Of a stretch of DNA of 64,000 nucleotides, positions 41,391-50,402 are shown piece by piece; position 1 is the stretch's first letter, and each line of letters starts with the position of its first letter. Source of the stretch: Aeromicrobium sp. Root344 (lineage in GTDB: Bacteria; Actinomycetota; Actinomycetes; Propionibacteriales; Nocardioidaceae); assembly GCF_001425755.1 (NCBI RefSeq), contig NZ_LMDH01000001.1, positions 1,830,335 through 1,894,334 on the forward strand. The letters run 5' to 3'. The notes beneath the pieces are model-generated. The model searched no databases. It was not told the origin of the DNA and was given only the letters and a program-made list of their open reading frames with translations. Made by a program: the position numbers and the translations under genes.

Positions 41391-41419
41391 AAGTTAGTGA
41401 CGACTCACAAACTTGTCAA
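41391..41419 (-). promoter_or_regulatory. Near-consensus leaderless promoter of the tetR-MMPL operon
   Basis: Minus strand TTGACA (41419-41414), 17-nt spacer, TAACTT (41396-41391), then 7 nt to the ATG at 41383. Confidence 0.85.
41392..41413. promoter_or_regulatory. TetR operator in the tetR-MMPL promoter
   Basis: AGTTAGTGA-CGAC-TCACAAACT: 9-bp arms with one mismatch. The 22 bp fill the promoter spacer and most of the -10, so binding would exclude RNA polymerase. The adjacent TetR is the natural candidate. Confidence 0.78.
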
Positions 41420-41501
41420 TCACCGGTTTGGTGAAACCGTGGGCCCGCCGACGGTTCCGCCGATACGCTGACGCACTGTCGCAATCCATCGGAGGAACCG
41501 C

Positions 41502-42452
41502 ATGTCACGTCATCTTCGCCTGCTCGCCGCTTTGGTGGCGGCGTTCGCACTGGCCGCCGCCGGGCTCGTCACCACGTCGGCCCAGGCCGCCACCACCGTG
41601 TCGGTGTCGGGCCGGGTCGTCGACGCCAACGGCGTCGGCATCCGCGGACTGAGCATCAGTGCAGAGCGCGGCGACGAGGACTACGCCGACTTGGGCCTCA
41701 CCCGGACCGGCGGCACGTTCAACGTCACGGGATACGGCGACCTCACCCCCGGCACGTGGACCATCGTGGTGTCCGACGACGACGCGAACCCCGAGTACTC
41801 GACGACGTTCAAGAGCGTGACGCTCGTCGCCGGCGCCAACGCGCTGGGCGACATCCAGGTCCAGCTGTCCTCGACGGCCGAGGGATCCGTCACGGCTCCG
41901 TCCGGCCGCAAGCTGTCCAACGTCGAGGTCATCGCGCTGCCCGGCGACGGCACGTTCCCGGACGAGCCGGACCCGTCGTTCTTCTACAGCCTCGGCTTCG
42001 GGCAGACCGACACCTCGGGTGCCTTCCGCATGACGGGACTCTCGGTGGGCCAGTACACGGCGTTCTCGGTGTTCGAGGAGGACCAGGAGCTGCCGACGCA
42101 CCACGTCTCGTTCGACGTGGCGACTCCGGGCCAGACGGTCACCGGCGTCAACCTGACCGGGATCAAGGTGCCCCCGTCCGTACGCATCAAGGGCACCTCG
42201 CCGGCGAAGGGCAAGGCGACGCTCACGCTGACGGTCAGCGCCGCGCAGTACGGCATCGCCAACGCGGGGGGCCGCTTCGACCTCTACCTCGGTTCGAAGA
42301 AGATCCGCTCCGCCGTCGGCTTCACGAATGGCAGCCGCACGGTCCACCTGATCGGGCTCGCCGCAGGCAAGCGCACCTTCAAGTTCAAGTACCTCGGCTC
42401 GACCGACACCCGTTCCGCGTGGTCCAACAAGATCACCGTGACGGTCAGGTAG
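41502..42452 (+). CDS. Secreted protein with carboxypeptidase-regulatory-like beta domains
   Basis: 316 aa. Signal peptide with AAAGLVTTSAQA cleavage region. The mature part has two or three Ig/CarboxypepD_reg-like beta-sandwich units: VSVSGRVVDANGVGIRGLSISAERG..., FGQTDTSGAFRMTGLSVGQYTAFSVF, and a C-terminal unit PPSVRIKGTSPAKGKATLTLTVSAAQYGI...KFKYLGSTDTRSAWSNKITVTV. GGAGGAAC lies just before the ATG. Probably a cell-surface or secreted structural protein; no enzyme motif. Confidence 0.82.
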   Translation: MSRHLRLLAALVAAFALAAAGLVTTSAQAATTVSVSGRVVDANGVGIRGLSISAERGDEDYADLGLTRTGGTFNVTGYGDLTPGTWTIVVSDDDANPEYSTTFKSVTLVAGANALGDIQVQLSSTAEGSVTAPSGRKLSNVEVIALPGDGTFPDEPDPSFFYSLGFGQTDTSGAFRMTGLSVGQYTAFSVFEEDQELPTHHVSFDVATPGQTVTGVNLTGIKVPPSVRIKGTSPAKGKATLTLTVSAAQYGIANAGGRFDLYLGSKKIRSAVGFTNGSRTVHLIGLAAGKRTFKFKYLGSTDTRSAWSNKITVTVR

Positions 42453-42522
42453 CCGCCGGGTCGTCACTCTGGCGGTACGTGGCTCTCGCTGCCATGCTCA
42501 GGGACGGAAACAGGAGGTCTGC

Positions 42523-43338
42523 ATGGCACTCGTCGAGGTCAACGGCGCACGGATCAACATCGAGGACACCGAGGCGCCGGTCGGCCGGCCCGACGCGGCG
42601 ACGGTCGTGTTCGGCCACGGGCTGTTGTTCAGCGGCCGGATGTTCGACGACCAGGTCGACCGGCTGGCGCCGCGCTATCGGTGCGTGACGATCGACTGGC
42701 GCGGCCAGGGCCGGTCACCGGCGGCCGACGGCGGCTACGACATGGACACGCTGGCCGACGACGCCGCGGCGATCATCCAGGAGCTCGCGCTCGGCAAGGT
42801 GCACTGGGTGGGGCTGTCGATGGGCGGGTTCGTCGGGATGCGGCTGGCGGCCCGGCGCCCCGAGCTGATCCGCTCGCTGAGCCTGCTCGACACGAGTGCC
42901 GGACCCGAGGACCCCGAGAAGGTCGGCCAGTACCGGCTGCTCGCCAAGATCTACGGCCTGTTCGGCCTCGGACCCGTGCAGTCGCGGGTCAAGCCGCTGC
43001 TGTTCGGACCCACCTACCTCAGCAGCCCGGAGTCAGAGCCGCAGATCGAGGCCTGGCTCAACGAGGTCAAGGCGGTGAAGCGCTCCGGCATGAAGCGGGC
43101 CATCTATGGCGTCACCGACCGTGAGCCGATCGCCGACGAGCTCGGCAACATCACGGCGCCGACCCTCGTGGCCACCGGTGCCGATGATGTCGCGACACCG
43201 GTGGCCAAGGCCGAGGTCATCCACAAGCTGATCCCCGGCTCGCAGCTCGAGATCATTCCGCTCGCCGGTCACTCGAGCACGATCGAGCAGCCCGACGCGG
43301 TCAGCGACCTGCTCGAGGCGTTCATCGACCGGAACTGA
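42523..43338 (+). CDS. Alpha/beta hydrolase
   Basis: 271 aa. Oxyanion [11 protein letters not shown], acid turn IDWRGQGRS, nucleophile Ser99 in GLSMGG, catalytic His in [13 protein letters not shown]. Single-domain with a small cap; similar in layout to 3-oxoadipate enol-lactonase-type and other esterase families. Substrate unknown. AGGAGG lies 8 nt before the ATG, one of the strongest RBSs in the window. Its last 17 bp overlap the convergent gluQ gene. Confidence 0.9.
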   Translation: MALVEVNGARINIEDTEAPVGRPDAATVVFGHGLLFSGRMFDDQVDRLAPRYRCVTIDWRGQGRSPAADGGYDMDTLADDAAAIIQELALGKVHWVGLSMGGFVGMRLAARRPELIRSLSLLDTSAGPEDPEKVGQYRLLAKIYGLFGLGPVQSRVKPLLFGPTYLSSPESEPQIEAWLNEVKAVKRSGMKRAIYGVTDREPIADELGNITAPTLVATGADDVATPVAKAEVIHKLIPGSQLEIIPLAGHSSTIEQPDAVSDLLEAFIDRN

Positions 43339-44206
43339 CCGGCGGCTCGACCACCCACGGCTGCGTGGGCAGCTGCGCCGGGTCGAACGACTTCAGCAGC
43401 CCGCCCGGGCTGGCGCCCGTGAGGCCCAGCGATTCGACGATGAGTGCGAACACGTCGACGCCGGCCTCGCGGAGCTCGGTGAACGTGACCGCCCCGTCGC
43501 GCTTCGCCAGCCGCTGACCGGACGCGTTGAGCGCCAGCGGCACGTGCACGTACGTCGGTGGGCTCGCCCCGAGCAGGGTGGCGAGGTAGGCCTGGCGCGG
43601 CGCCGAGGCCAGCAGGTCGTCGCCGCGAACCACCTGGTCGACGCCCTGGTCGGCGTCATCGACGACGACCGCGAGGTTGTAGGCCGGCACGCCGTCGCCG
43701 CGCCGCAGCACGAAGTCGTCGACGGCGCCTTCGTACGTCCCGTGGATCTCGTCCTCGACCCTGAACGTCGCAGCCTCGCTGCGGAGCCGGAGGGCCGCGG
43801 GTCGCTCGGTCCGTCGCTCCGCGCGCTGGGCCTCGGTCAGGTCACGGCATGTCCCGGGGTAGGCGCCCGGCGGGTGGTGCGGTGCGGTCGGCGCCTCGAG
43901 GATCTCCCGGCGGGTGCAGAAGCACTCGTAAACCCGGTCCTCGTCCTGCAGGCGCGCGATCGCCGCGTCGTACAGGCCGAGGCGCTCCGACTGGCGCACG
44001 GGTGGGCCGTCCCAGTCGAGTCCGAGCGCACGCAGGTCGTCGAGCTGGCGCTGCTCGGCGCCGGCACGGACGCGATCGAGGTCCTCGACCCGGATGAGGA
44101 ACTCGCGTCCGGAGTGCCGGGCCCACAACCACGCCAGGAGTGCCGTGCGGAGGTTGCCGACGTGCAGGTCACCTGACGGCGAAGGGGCATATCGGCCGGC
44201 GCTCAC
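43322..44206 (-). CDS. gluQ: Glutamyl-Q tRNA(Asp) synthetase
   Basis: 294 aa from a GTG. Truncated GluRS paralogue without the anticodon-binding domain. Class I motifs: [22 protein letters not shown] (HIGH-like HVGN) and the KMSKS-like [10 protein letters not shown]. Zinc ligands are the Cys pair in [10 protein letters not shown], a Tyr and YPGTCRDL. It glutamylates queuosine in tRNA-Asp. Upstream of a serine hydrolase gene by 21 nt in the same direction, so possibly co-transcribed. Confidence 0.94.
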   Translation of the reverse strand: MSAGRYAPSPSGDLHVGNLRTALLAWLWARHSGREFLIRVEDLDRVRAGAEQRQLDDLRALGLDWDGPPVRQSERLGLYDAAIARLQDEDRVYECFCTRREILEAPTAPHHPPGAYPGTCRDLTEAQRAERRTERPAALRLRSEAATFRVEDEIHGTYEGAVDDFVLRRGDGVPAYNLAVVVDDADQGVDQVVRGDDLLASAPRQAYLATLLGASPPTYVHVPLALNASGQRLAKRDGAVTFTELREAGVDVFALIVESLGLTGASPGGLLKSFDPAQLPTQPWVVEPPVSSGR

Positions 44207-44227
44207 CCCACCAGTATGTCGACGGTC

Positions 44228-45304
44228 TCAGAGCAGCTGCTCGATCGCCGCCCAGACGGCATCCACGCGGTCGTGGGTGGCCAGCCCGCGGGTGACGTAC
44301 GCACAGGAGTAGCCCTTCGCGGTCGACACCCACGCCGACGAGCCGCCGATGCCGCCCATGCCGATCTCGACGTCGTCCCGCTGGAAGCCGAACGTCCACG
44401 ACACCTCCCGCTCGAGGACGAGGTCATGACCTGCGGCCTGCACCGATGTGTACTCGCGCAGGAGGTCATGTCCGAGCCGCCGGGCGACCGGGCCGTCGGG
44501 GTCGAGCAGGCCGGCGTAGAACCCGGCGAGCGCCGAAGCCGTGGCGTGCAGGCCGATCGCGGGGAACCAGCCCGTGCGCCAGCGTTCACTGTTGACCACG
44601 TCGACGTCGAGGGGGCCCACCGGCCGGCCGAGCGAGGCGGTCAGCGCCTCGTTCGGACTGCTGAGGTAGCCGTCCGCCCAGCCCGGCTGCCGGTACGTCA
44701 GCTCGGCGACCCGTGGCAGATCGGCGGGGCCGACGGAGAGGTGCAGGTCCCAGGCGTACGCCCGGGCGAGGCTCGCGAAGCGCTCGGCGAGACTCTCGCC
44801 GGTCGCCCTCTGCACGACGCCGTGGAGCAGGTGCCCGTACGTCAGCGCATGCTCCGCGATGCCCTCGCCGGGCGGGTGCAGGGGTGCGGCGTCCGCGAGC
44901 GCCGCGACCAGTGCCTCGCCGTCGAGCGGGTCGATCGTCGATGCCGCCGGCGGGAACGCGTAGAGGCCGGACTGGTGTGACAGCACGTGCCGCAGCGTCG
45001 TGGCTTCCTTGCCGTGCGCGCCGAACTCGGGCCACACGTCGGCGATCGGCTGGTCGAGGCCGATCGCACCGTCGGCGACGGCGGTGAGCGCCGCGAGGGC
45101 AGCGAACGGTTTCGCGACGGAGTAGGTGTGGACCAGTGTGTCGAGCTGCCAGGGATCACCGGCCGCGTTGCGGGTGCCGACCGCGACGTCGAGCACCTTG
45201 GCGCCGTCGTGCCACACCGACACCCCGGCGCCGATCTCGTCGCCGGTGTCGGCCGAACGCCGTACGAGATCGCCGATCGTCGACCAGTCGGGCTCTTGGG
45301 GCAT
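44228..45304 (-). CDS. Serine hydrolase, beta-lactamase class C / EstB-like
   Basis: 358 aa, ATG 45304. Catalytic SxxK is SVAK (Ser62, Lys65); the Tyr motif is YGH in LTYGHLLHGVVQRATG; the C-terminal GGIGGSSAWV stands where KTG-like motifs lie. The LCP-like text DQPIADVWPEFGAHGKEATTLRHVLSHQSGLYAF is diagnostic. No signal peptide, so a cytoplasmic esterase or amidase rather than a secreted beta-lactamase. Confidence 0.92.
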   Translation of the reverse strand: MPQEPDWSTIGDLVRRSADTGDEIGAGVSVWHDGAKVLDVAVGTRNAAGDPWQLDTLVHTYSVAKPFAALAALTAVADGAIGLDQPIADVWPEFGAHGKEATTLRHVLSHQSGLYAFPPAASTIDPLDGEALVAALADAAPLHPPGEGIAEHALTYGHLLHGVVQRATGESLAERFASLARAYAWDLHLSVGPADLPRVAELTYRQPGWADGYLSSPNEALTASLGRPVGPLDVDVVNSERWRTGWFPAIGLHATASALAGFYAGLLDPDGPVARRLGHDLLREYTSVQAAGHDLVLEREVSWTFGFQRDDVEIGMGGIGGSSAWVSTAKGYSCAYVTRGLATHDRVDAVWAAIEQLL

Positions 45305-45353
45305 GGCGTCACAGTGCCACGCCACACGGCGCGCGCGGGCCGGGTTGCGCGAC

Positions 45354-45359
45354 TAGGGT
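45354..45359 (+). promoter_or_regulatory. -10 box for the gene at 45366
   Basis: TAGGGT, 6 nt, ATG; leaderless spacing. Confidence 0.5.
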
Positions 45360-45365
45360 CGAATC

Positions 45366-45686
45366 ATGGCCGAGATCCACACGCCGGACGAGCCCGACTC
45401 GGTCGCGGACCGCCCGATCGGCACGCGATCGTTCATCTACGGCACCAAGACGTTGGCGACCGCCGTGGTCGCCCTGATCCTGACCATCGCGAACGGCGGC
45501 GACACCGAGCCGGCGTTCTGGGTGCTGGTGTCGGCCGGCGTGCTAGGCGTGATGTTCAGCCTGATCGAGCGCACCACGACCCATGGCGCCGAGGTGGTCA
45601 GCCATCGCCGGGTCAACCTCGACGTGCTCGGCACGGTCCTGCTCGCGGTCGTGGTCAACCTCGTGGTCCACGTCGCCCAGCGTTGA
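45366..45686 (+). CDS. Small integral membrane protein
   Basis: 106 aa. Three hydrophobic segments: YGTKTLATAVVALILTIAN, FWVLVSAGVLGVMFSLI and LDVLGTVLLAVVVNLVVHVA. The short acidic N-terminus is cytoplasmic. No family recognised. Confidence 0.8.
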   Translation: MAEIHTPDEPDSVADRPIGTRSFIYGTKTLATAVVALILTIANGGDTEPAFWVLVSAGVLGVMFSLIERTTTHGAEVVSHRRVNLDVLGTVLLAVVVNLVVHVAQR

Positions 45687-45812
45687 GACTGCGCCAACGG
45701 GGCGGTCTCGGGCGCAAAAGTCGAATCTCCGGACACCAGCGGCGCGGTCGGGTTACATGGTGTCTGACATACGCCTCGGCGTGAAGCAGGATTCAGGCAC
45801 GAGGACACTCCC

Positions 45813-46616
45813 ATGCGTTCACATCTTCGGGCGACGGCTGTCGCTGTCGCGACATGCGCGGTGCTCGTGGTGGGGCTCACCGCTGCAGCGGCGCCCGCCG
45901 GGGCCAGCACGACACCCACCATGGTCGTCATCGGCGACTCGATCACGTCGCGACACAACGACACCGTGGGCAGCGCGTCCCGTGGGTGGTGGTCCTACCT
46001 CGGCAGCAAGCTGGAGCTCCGGGTCATTCGCCACGCCGTACGCGGCTCGGGCTATGGCAAGCGCGGCAAGGCCAACGACGGCACGGACGTCTGCGGTCGC
46101 TCCACGTTCCGGCAGCGCCTCGAGAACGCCACCGTCGCCCAACACGTCAAGGCCGCTCGTGTCGTCATCGTCGAGGGCGGGATCAACGACTACATGACGT
46201 GCGTCCGCAAGGACGGGGAGTGGGACCAGGTCCGCTCGACCGAGTCCGAGGTCAAGGTCCAGATCCACGCCACGATGGTTCGCCTGGCAGAGCTCCGAGC
46301 CTCGGCGCCGTCATCGGTCTACGTGACCGCACCGTTCGGACCCTTTGCGCCGGCCGACAGGACCAAGGCCTGGATCCTCCCGTTCCTCAAGGCCGAGGCC
46401 GAGGCGGCGGGCTTCCACTACGTCGACACGGCACACGGGACGCTCTACGGCGATCGCACCAGCGACAAGGTGCATCCCAACGCCGCCGGCAACGTGCGGC
46501 TCTACCGCGACCTCTACACCAACGGGGCGATGTATCGATGGGGTGCCGGCTTCAAGGGGATGGACGCTCCGGCGCCACCGACGAGCGGCGCGCCGGTCGC
46601 GCCGAGGACGCCCTGA
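45813..46616 (+). CDS. Secreted SGNH/GDSL hydrolase
   Basis: 267 aa. Signal peptide to about residue 31. SGNH blocks: GDSIT (Ser43), a Gly in block II near VRGSGYG, EGGINDY (block III Asn), and DKVHPNAAGN (block V catalytic Asp/His). Exported esterase, probably acting on polysaccharide or cell-wall esters. A Pro-rich tail follows. No clear RBS at the ATG. Confidence 0.92.
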   Translation: MRSHLRATAVAVATCAVLVVGLTAAAAPAGASTTPTMVVIGDSITSRHNDTVGSASRGWWSYLGSKLELRVIRHAVRGSGYGKRGKANDGTDVCGRSTFRQRLENATVAQHVKAARVVIVEGGINDYMTCVRKDGEWDQVRSTESEVKVQIHATMVRLAELRASAPSSVYVTAPFGPFAPADRTKAWILPFLKAEAEAAGFHYVDTAHGTLYGDRTSDKVHPNAAGNVRLYRDLYTNGAMYRWGAGFKGMDAPAPPTSGAPVAPRTP

Positions 46617-46641
46617 CCGCAACGGCCTGTCGGCGGCCGCC

Positions 46642-47088
46642 TCAGGGCAGGGGCTTCTCGTAGTGCTTGTAGGTCGTGTCGACCTCGTAGCCGCTCCGGT
46701 CGTACACCGCCTGGGCGCGCAGGTTGGCGTGTGCCGTCGACAGCTCGATCGCGACGGCGCCGGCCTCGACGGCCAGGGTTGCCGCGGTGTCGAGCAGCGC
46801 GTCGACGGCGCCTGTGCCCCGTGCCTCCTCTGACACGTAGAGGTCGTTGAGGATCCAGATCGGCGCGAGGCGCGTCGACGAGAACGCCGGGTAGATCTGG
46901 CTGAAGCCGACCGGGACACCGTCGTCATTCCGCGCGAGCAGCACGATCGACTCGTCGCGCGCCAGCCTGCTGGCCAGGAACGACGCCGAGATGTCCAGGT
47001 CGTAGGGCTCACCGTAGAACTCGCGGTACGCCGCGAACAGCGGAGCGGCCTGGGAGACGTCGGAGAGCTGGGCGCGGATGACCTTCAC
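46642..47088 (-). CDS. GNAT family N-acetyltransferase
   Basis: 148 aa, GTG start. Acetyl-CoA-binding motif VSEEARGTGAVDALLDTAATLAVEAGAVAIELSTAHANLRAQAVYDRSGYE fits the GNAT fold; R-G-T-G-A replaces the usual Q/RxxGxG/A. Substrate unknown, probably an amine or small molecule. Confidence 0.9.
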   Translation of the reverse strand: MKVIRAQLSDVSQAAPLFAAYREFYGEPYDLDISASFLASRLARDESIVLLARNDDGVPVGFSQIYPAFSSTRLAPIWILNDLYVSEEARGTGAVDALLDTAATLAVEAGAVAIELSTAHANLRAQAVYDRSGYEVDTTYKHYEKPLP

Positions 47089-47183
47089 GGGAACAGCGTC
47101 CCACGCCCACGCCTCGGCGGGATAACGCCCGAGCGCCCAGATCGTTGATCGCGGTAGACGTCGGGGGTCGACGAGGAGGCACC

Positions 47184-47426
47184 ATGGACGAAGCGATCCG
47201 CGACTACGCGCGTGGCCTGGCGATCATCGCTGCCTTGGTCCTCGTCGCCCTGGCCGTCGTCGCCAACCCGATGCCGTGGTCGCCGCTCGGTCAGACGTCG
47301 GGTCAGGAGCAGGGCGACCACGGGGCGCCGTCCATCGACCTGTCGCGCTTCGACATCCCTGACGGCTGGGTGCCCGGGGAGGGCACCCGACTCGTCGTGC
47401 CGAGCGCGCCCGGCACTCACACCTGA
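47184..47426 (+). CDS. Small single-pass membrane protein
   Basis: 80 aa. GAGGAGG lies 5 nt before the ATG 47184. One membrane segment (ARGLAIIAALVLVALAVVANPMPW), then an outside tail GQEQGDHGAPSIDLSRFDIPDGWVPGEGTRLVVPS. No family recognised. Its stop is 1 nt from the convergent DUF1232 gene. Confidence 0.7.
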   Translation: MDEAIRDYARGLAIIAALVLVALAVVANPMPWSPLGQTSGQEQGDHGAPSIDLSRFDIPDGWVPGEGTRLVVPSAPGTHT

Positions 47427-47427
47427 G

Positions 47428-47835
47428 CTATCCGCAGAGCGTACGCACGACCTGGAGGCCCTCCGGCGTACCCGGCCAGTGCCGCTCCAACGCCTCGGGA
47501 CCCGCGGTGCGTACGACCGAGCGGAGCACCAGCGCGACGACCACGACGTCGTCGGCATAGCCGAGCACGGGGATGAAGTCGGGCACCAGGTCGATCGGCA
47601 TCGCGAGATAGCCGAGCAGCAGCACGAGACGTACGCGGACCCCACGCGGCAGCGTCCGGTCGCCGGCGAGCCGCTTGATGAGCCGCAGCAGGTCGGGCAC
47701 GAGCCGGGCGGCGTCTCGCACCGTCATCTCGTCGGGCTTGGCACGCCACAGGAGGACCAGCATCGCCACCCAGACGACCACGAGGCTGCCCGCGCACACC
47801 CCCGCGATCGCGACCCAGTTCGGCACGCCTCGCAT
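47428..47835 (-). CDS. DUF1232 (YkvA-like) membrane protein
   Basis: 135 aa. A membrane helix (about residues 7-30) is followed by the DUF1232 core LLGYLAMPIDLVPDFIPVLGYADDVVVVALVLRSVVR, which carries the diagnostic P-x-D-L-(I/V)-P-D-F-(I/L)-P-x-x-G-x-x-D-D. Function of the family is unknown. Confidence 0.92.
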   Translation of the reverse strand: MRGVPNWVAIAGVCAGSLVVVWVAMLVLLWRAKPDEMTVRDAARLVPDLLRLIKRLAGDRTLPRGVRVRLVLLLGYLAMPIDLVPDFIPVLGYADDVVVVALVLRSVVRTAGPEALERHWPGTPEGLQVVRTLCG

Positions 47836-47925
47836 GATGTCATCCCAAAGGACCTTGTGGAGTGGTGAAGCGTCGCTCTAGGTTGCTGGTGGGGCTCAGT
47901 TCACGCGGCGACGAGGGATCGAACG

Positions 47926-48216
47926 ATGGCGAAGAAGCGCCGCAAGCTCAGCTACGAGGAGCCGGTGACCAAGGGCGAGCGCAGCGCTCGGCTGGGTGGG
48001 AGCGCCGGCCGCCGCCTGCTCAGGCGCATGGGCCGATCTGATCGGCTCCTGTACGACGCCGAGTCCCAGGCACTCGTCGAGCAGGCCATCGGCTTCCTCC
48101 TGGATTCGCAGGGGTTGTCCGTCGACGACGCCAGGAACGTCCTCATCCAGGAGGCCGCCGATCGGGGCCTCACGATGCGCGAAGCCGCCGAGCGGGTCCT
48201 TCGACGGGAGAGCTGA
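47926..48216 (+). CDS. Stand-alone ANTAR-like domain protein
   Basis: 96 aa. A very basic N-terminus (MAKKRRKLSYEEP...RRLLRRMGR) leads to VEQAIGFLLDSQGLSVDDARNVLIQEAADRGLTMREAAERVL, which fits the three-helix ANTAR fold (A-x-G-hydrophobic-L, then A...L...A, then hydrophobic-REAAExV). ANTAR domains bind paired RNA hairpins to prevent termination but normally sit behind a receiver or GAF domain. None is present here. GAGGGA lies 7 nt before the ATG. Confidence 0.7.
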   Translation: MAKKRRKLSYEEPVTKGERSARLGGSAGRRLLRRMGRSDRLLYDAESQALVEQAIGFLLDSQGLSVDDARNVLIQEAADRGLTMREAAERVLRRES

Positions 48217-48231
48217 GCTGCCTGCGGAGCT

Positions 48232-50178
48232 CTACGCGTCGTAGTCGAGCCGGAGCTCCTCGCTGACCGGGTGCGCCTGGCAGGTGAGGATGTATCCGGT
48301 GTCGATCTCCTCGTCGCAGAGGACGTGGTTCTGGTCCATGACGGCCTGACCGAGAAGAACCTTGGCCCGGCACGTGCCGCAGGCCCCTCCGGCGCAGGAG
48401 TAGGGCGGGTCGATGCCGTGCTGCATCGCGGCGTCAAGGATGGTGTCGCCCGTCGATCGCAGCGGGAACGTCGTCTCCGTCCCGTCGACGGTGACGCTCA
48501 CCTGGCTCTCCACGTCCAGCCCCACCGAGCTGGTGGCCGGCTCGGTGTGGAAGACCTCGGTCAGGACCTGGGCCCCGCGCGGCTTCAGCGACGCTTCCAT
48601 GACGTCGACCAGGTCCTGCGGCCCGCACAGGAACCACGCATCGACTCGACCGGTCACGACCTCGTCGACCAGCTCGGGGGTGACCCGTCCGCGCAGCCTC
48701 GCGCCATCCTCTCGGGACAGCACGTGGTGCACGGTCAGCCGGTCGCCCATGGCGCCGAGCTCGTCCCTGAACATCGCGGACTCCGAGGTCTGGTTCCCGT
48801 ACACGAGGGTGAACGTGCTGTCCGGCTCGGTCTCGAGGGTCGTGGCGATGATCGACATCAGCGGGGTGATGCCCGAACCCGCCGCGACGGCTGCGTACGT
48901 GCGAGAGGCGCTGGGATCCAGTGCGGTGTGGAAGCGGCCGGTCGGGGTCATCACGTCGAGGATGTCGCCGGCCTCGAGGTCGTGGTGCACGTACGTCGAG
49001 AAGACACCGCCGGGCACGAGCTTGACGGCGACCCGCAAGGTTCCTGCGGACACGGGCGACACGATCGAATAGCTGCGACGCACGTCCTGTCCCTCGATCA
49101 TGGCGCGCAGGGTGATGTGCTGGCCCTGGACGTAGCGGTAGTCGTGGGCCAGGTCGTCGGGCACCTCGAACGTGATGAGGCGGCTGTCGGCAGTCAGGAG
49201 CTCCGTCGACCGGACGCGCAGCGGGTGGAAGACCGGCCGTCCCGCGGGAACCCGGTCAGGCGTCTGGCCGATGTCGTCGGTCAGCCGTCGCCAGGTGCGG
49301 TACTCGGCTGTCGTCAGGGAGCGGCCGAAGACGGTCGAGATGGCGGCATTGCGGTCGAGGTACGCCTGCTCGTTGCGGCGCCACGCACGGACGTAGCGGT
49401 AGAACGGCACGCTCGGATGCAGGTGGTGCACCAGGTGATAGTTCTGGTAGACGAACAGCGGCGTCGCCCACCACTCGCCCCCGACGCGGACCCGGGTCGC
49501 GCGGTACTTGTCCTGCCTCTGGGTGAACGGCAGTCCGTGGTGCGGCAGGTAGTCGAACCACCACGCGAGTATGCCCATGCCGATCCGCTGCGGGATCAGG
49601 AACGCGACGAGGAGCTCGGCACCATGTCCGGCCACGATCAGGGCGGCGAAGGCGGCGAGGACGCCGACCGCGGTCGCCACGGTGCCGACGACCTCACCGC
49701 GCGGGCGTTGCGAGATCCTGCGGACGTAGAAGACGAAGTACCACGCCTCGATGGTCATCCAGCGGAACGGGAGCTGCCACCACGGCCCCTCGCTCGTCCA
49801 GGCATCCGGGTCGACGGACTTGGGCTCGTTGGTGTTGCGGTGGTGCTCGATGTGGATGAACTTGAGCAGCCGGTACGAGGCGTACGGCGCGACGAAGGGC
49901 ACCGAGAGGTAGCCGAGTGCATTGTTGAAGCGGGTGTCGGTGCTCGTCGCGTGGTGCGTGGACTCGTGGAGCACGCTGAACATCAAGAACGTCACGGCCG
50001 CACCCATCGGGCTCGTGACCCACGGTGACCAGTCCGCCGCCAGCGCCCCGTACATCTCGAGCGCGAACAGCCCGAGGGTCGCCACGTAGAGCGCCACGGT
50101 CGGCCAGGCGACGGGGGGGACGCGCTCTCCGGGGTCGGGCAGTCCGAGGACGGGTTGCTGCTGGATGCTCGTCGTCAT
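48232..50178 (-). CDS. Fatty acid desaturase / ferredoxin reductase fusion (self-sufficient membrane oxygenase)
   Basis: 648 aa. Residues 1-320: membrane di-iron desaturase/hydroxylase with His boxes HESTHH (71-76), IHIEHHRNTN (about 108-116) and YHLVHHLHP (about 285-295). Residues 330-550: FAD/NAD(P)-binding reductase (RSYSIVSP for FAD, GSGITPLMSII for nucleotide, FLCGPQDLVDVME). Residues 560-648: plant-type [2Fe-2S] ferredoxin with CAGGACGTC and ILTCQAHP. NAD(P)H, FAD, Fe-S and di-iron centres are thus on one polypeptide. ATG 50178 begins the protein right before the desaturase helix. It is divergent from an epoxide-hydrolase-like gene. Substrate could be an alkyl chain or an aromatic; not readable. 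Confidence 0.92.
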   Translation of the reverse strand: MTTSIQQQPVLGLPDPGERVPPVAWPTVALYVATLGLFALEMYGALAADWSPWVTSPMGAAVTFLMFSVLHESTHHATSTDTRFNNALGYLSVPFVAPYASYRLLKFIHIEHHRNTNEPKSVDPDAWTSEGPWWQLPFRWMTIEAWYFVFYVRRISQRPRGEVVGTVATAVGVLAAFAALIVAGHGAELLVAFLIPQRIGMGILAWWFDYLPHHGLPFTQRQDKYRATRVRVGGEWWATPLFVYQNYHLVHHLHPSVPFYRYVRAWRRNEQAYLDRNAAISTVFGRSLTTAEYRTWRRLTDDIGQTPDRVPAGRPVFHPLRVRSTELLTADSRLITFEVPDDLAHDYRYVQGQHITLRAMIEGQDVRRSYSIVSPVSAGTLRVAVKLVPGGVFSTYVHHDLEAGDILDVMTPTGRFHTALDPSASRTYAAVAAGSGITPLMSIIATTLETEPDSTFTLVYGNQTSESAMFRDELGAMGDRLTVHHVLSREDGARLRGRVTPELVDEVVTGRVDAWFLCGPQDLVDVMEASLKPRGAQVLTEVFHTEPATSSVGLDVESQVSVTVDGTETTFPLRSTGDTILDAAMQHGIDPPYSCAGGACGTCRAKVLLGQAVMDQNHVLCDEEIDTGYILTCQAHPVSEELRLDYDA

Positions 50179-50402
50179 CGGACGCTCGCTCTCACAGGTA
50201 TGTAATCTCGTTATGCTTGACATTCGCACCGTATATGTAAAGTCGGTGGATCGGCAAGAGGGCGTGACGATGGGACCGGTGTGTCCGGGCCGGCCATCCA
50301 GGTCGGCCCGGGCCTGGCTTGGCTGCTGGTGCACGTCCGCGACGCCACGGGGTACGCCGACACCCAACGCTTCAATCGGACTCAACGGAGGAGACGTCAC
50401 CC
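50179..50402. other. Divergent intergenic region, AT-richer than its surroundings
   Basis: 224 bp between the desaturase-fusion and hydrolase genes. It contains TTGACA (50217-50222, plus strand) with TAAAGT 15 nt on, and the heptamer TATGTAA twice (50199-50205 and 50234-50240). These are candidate promoter and regulator sites for the two genes; I cannot assign them to one direction. The 3' half (50270-50380) shows no clear element beyond GGAGGAG before the ATG at 50403. Confidence 0.45.
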
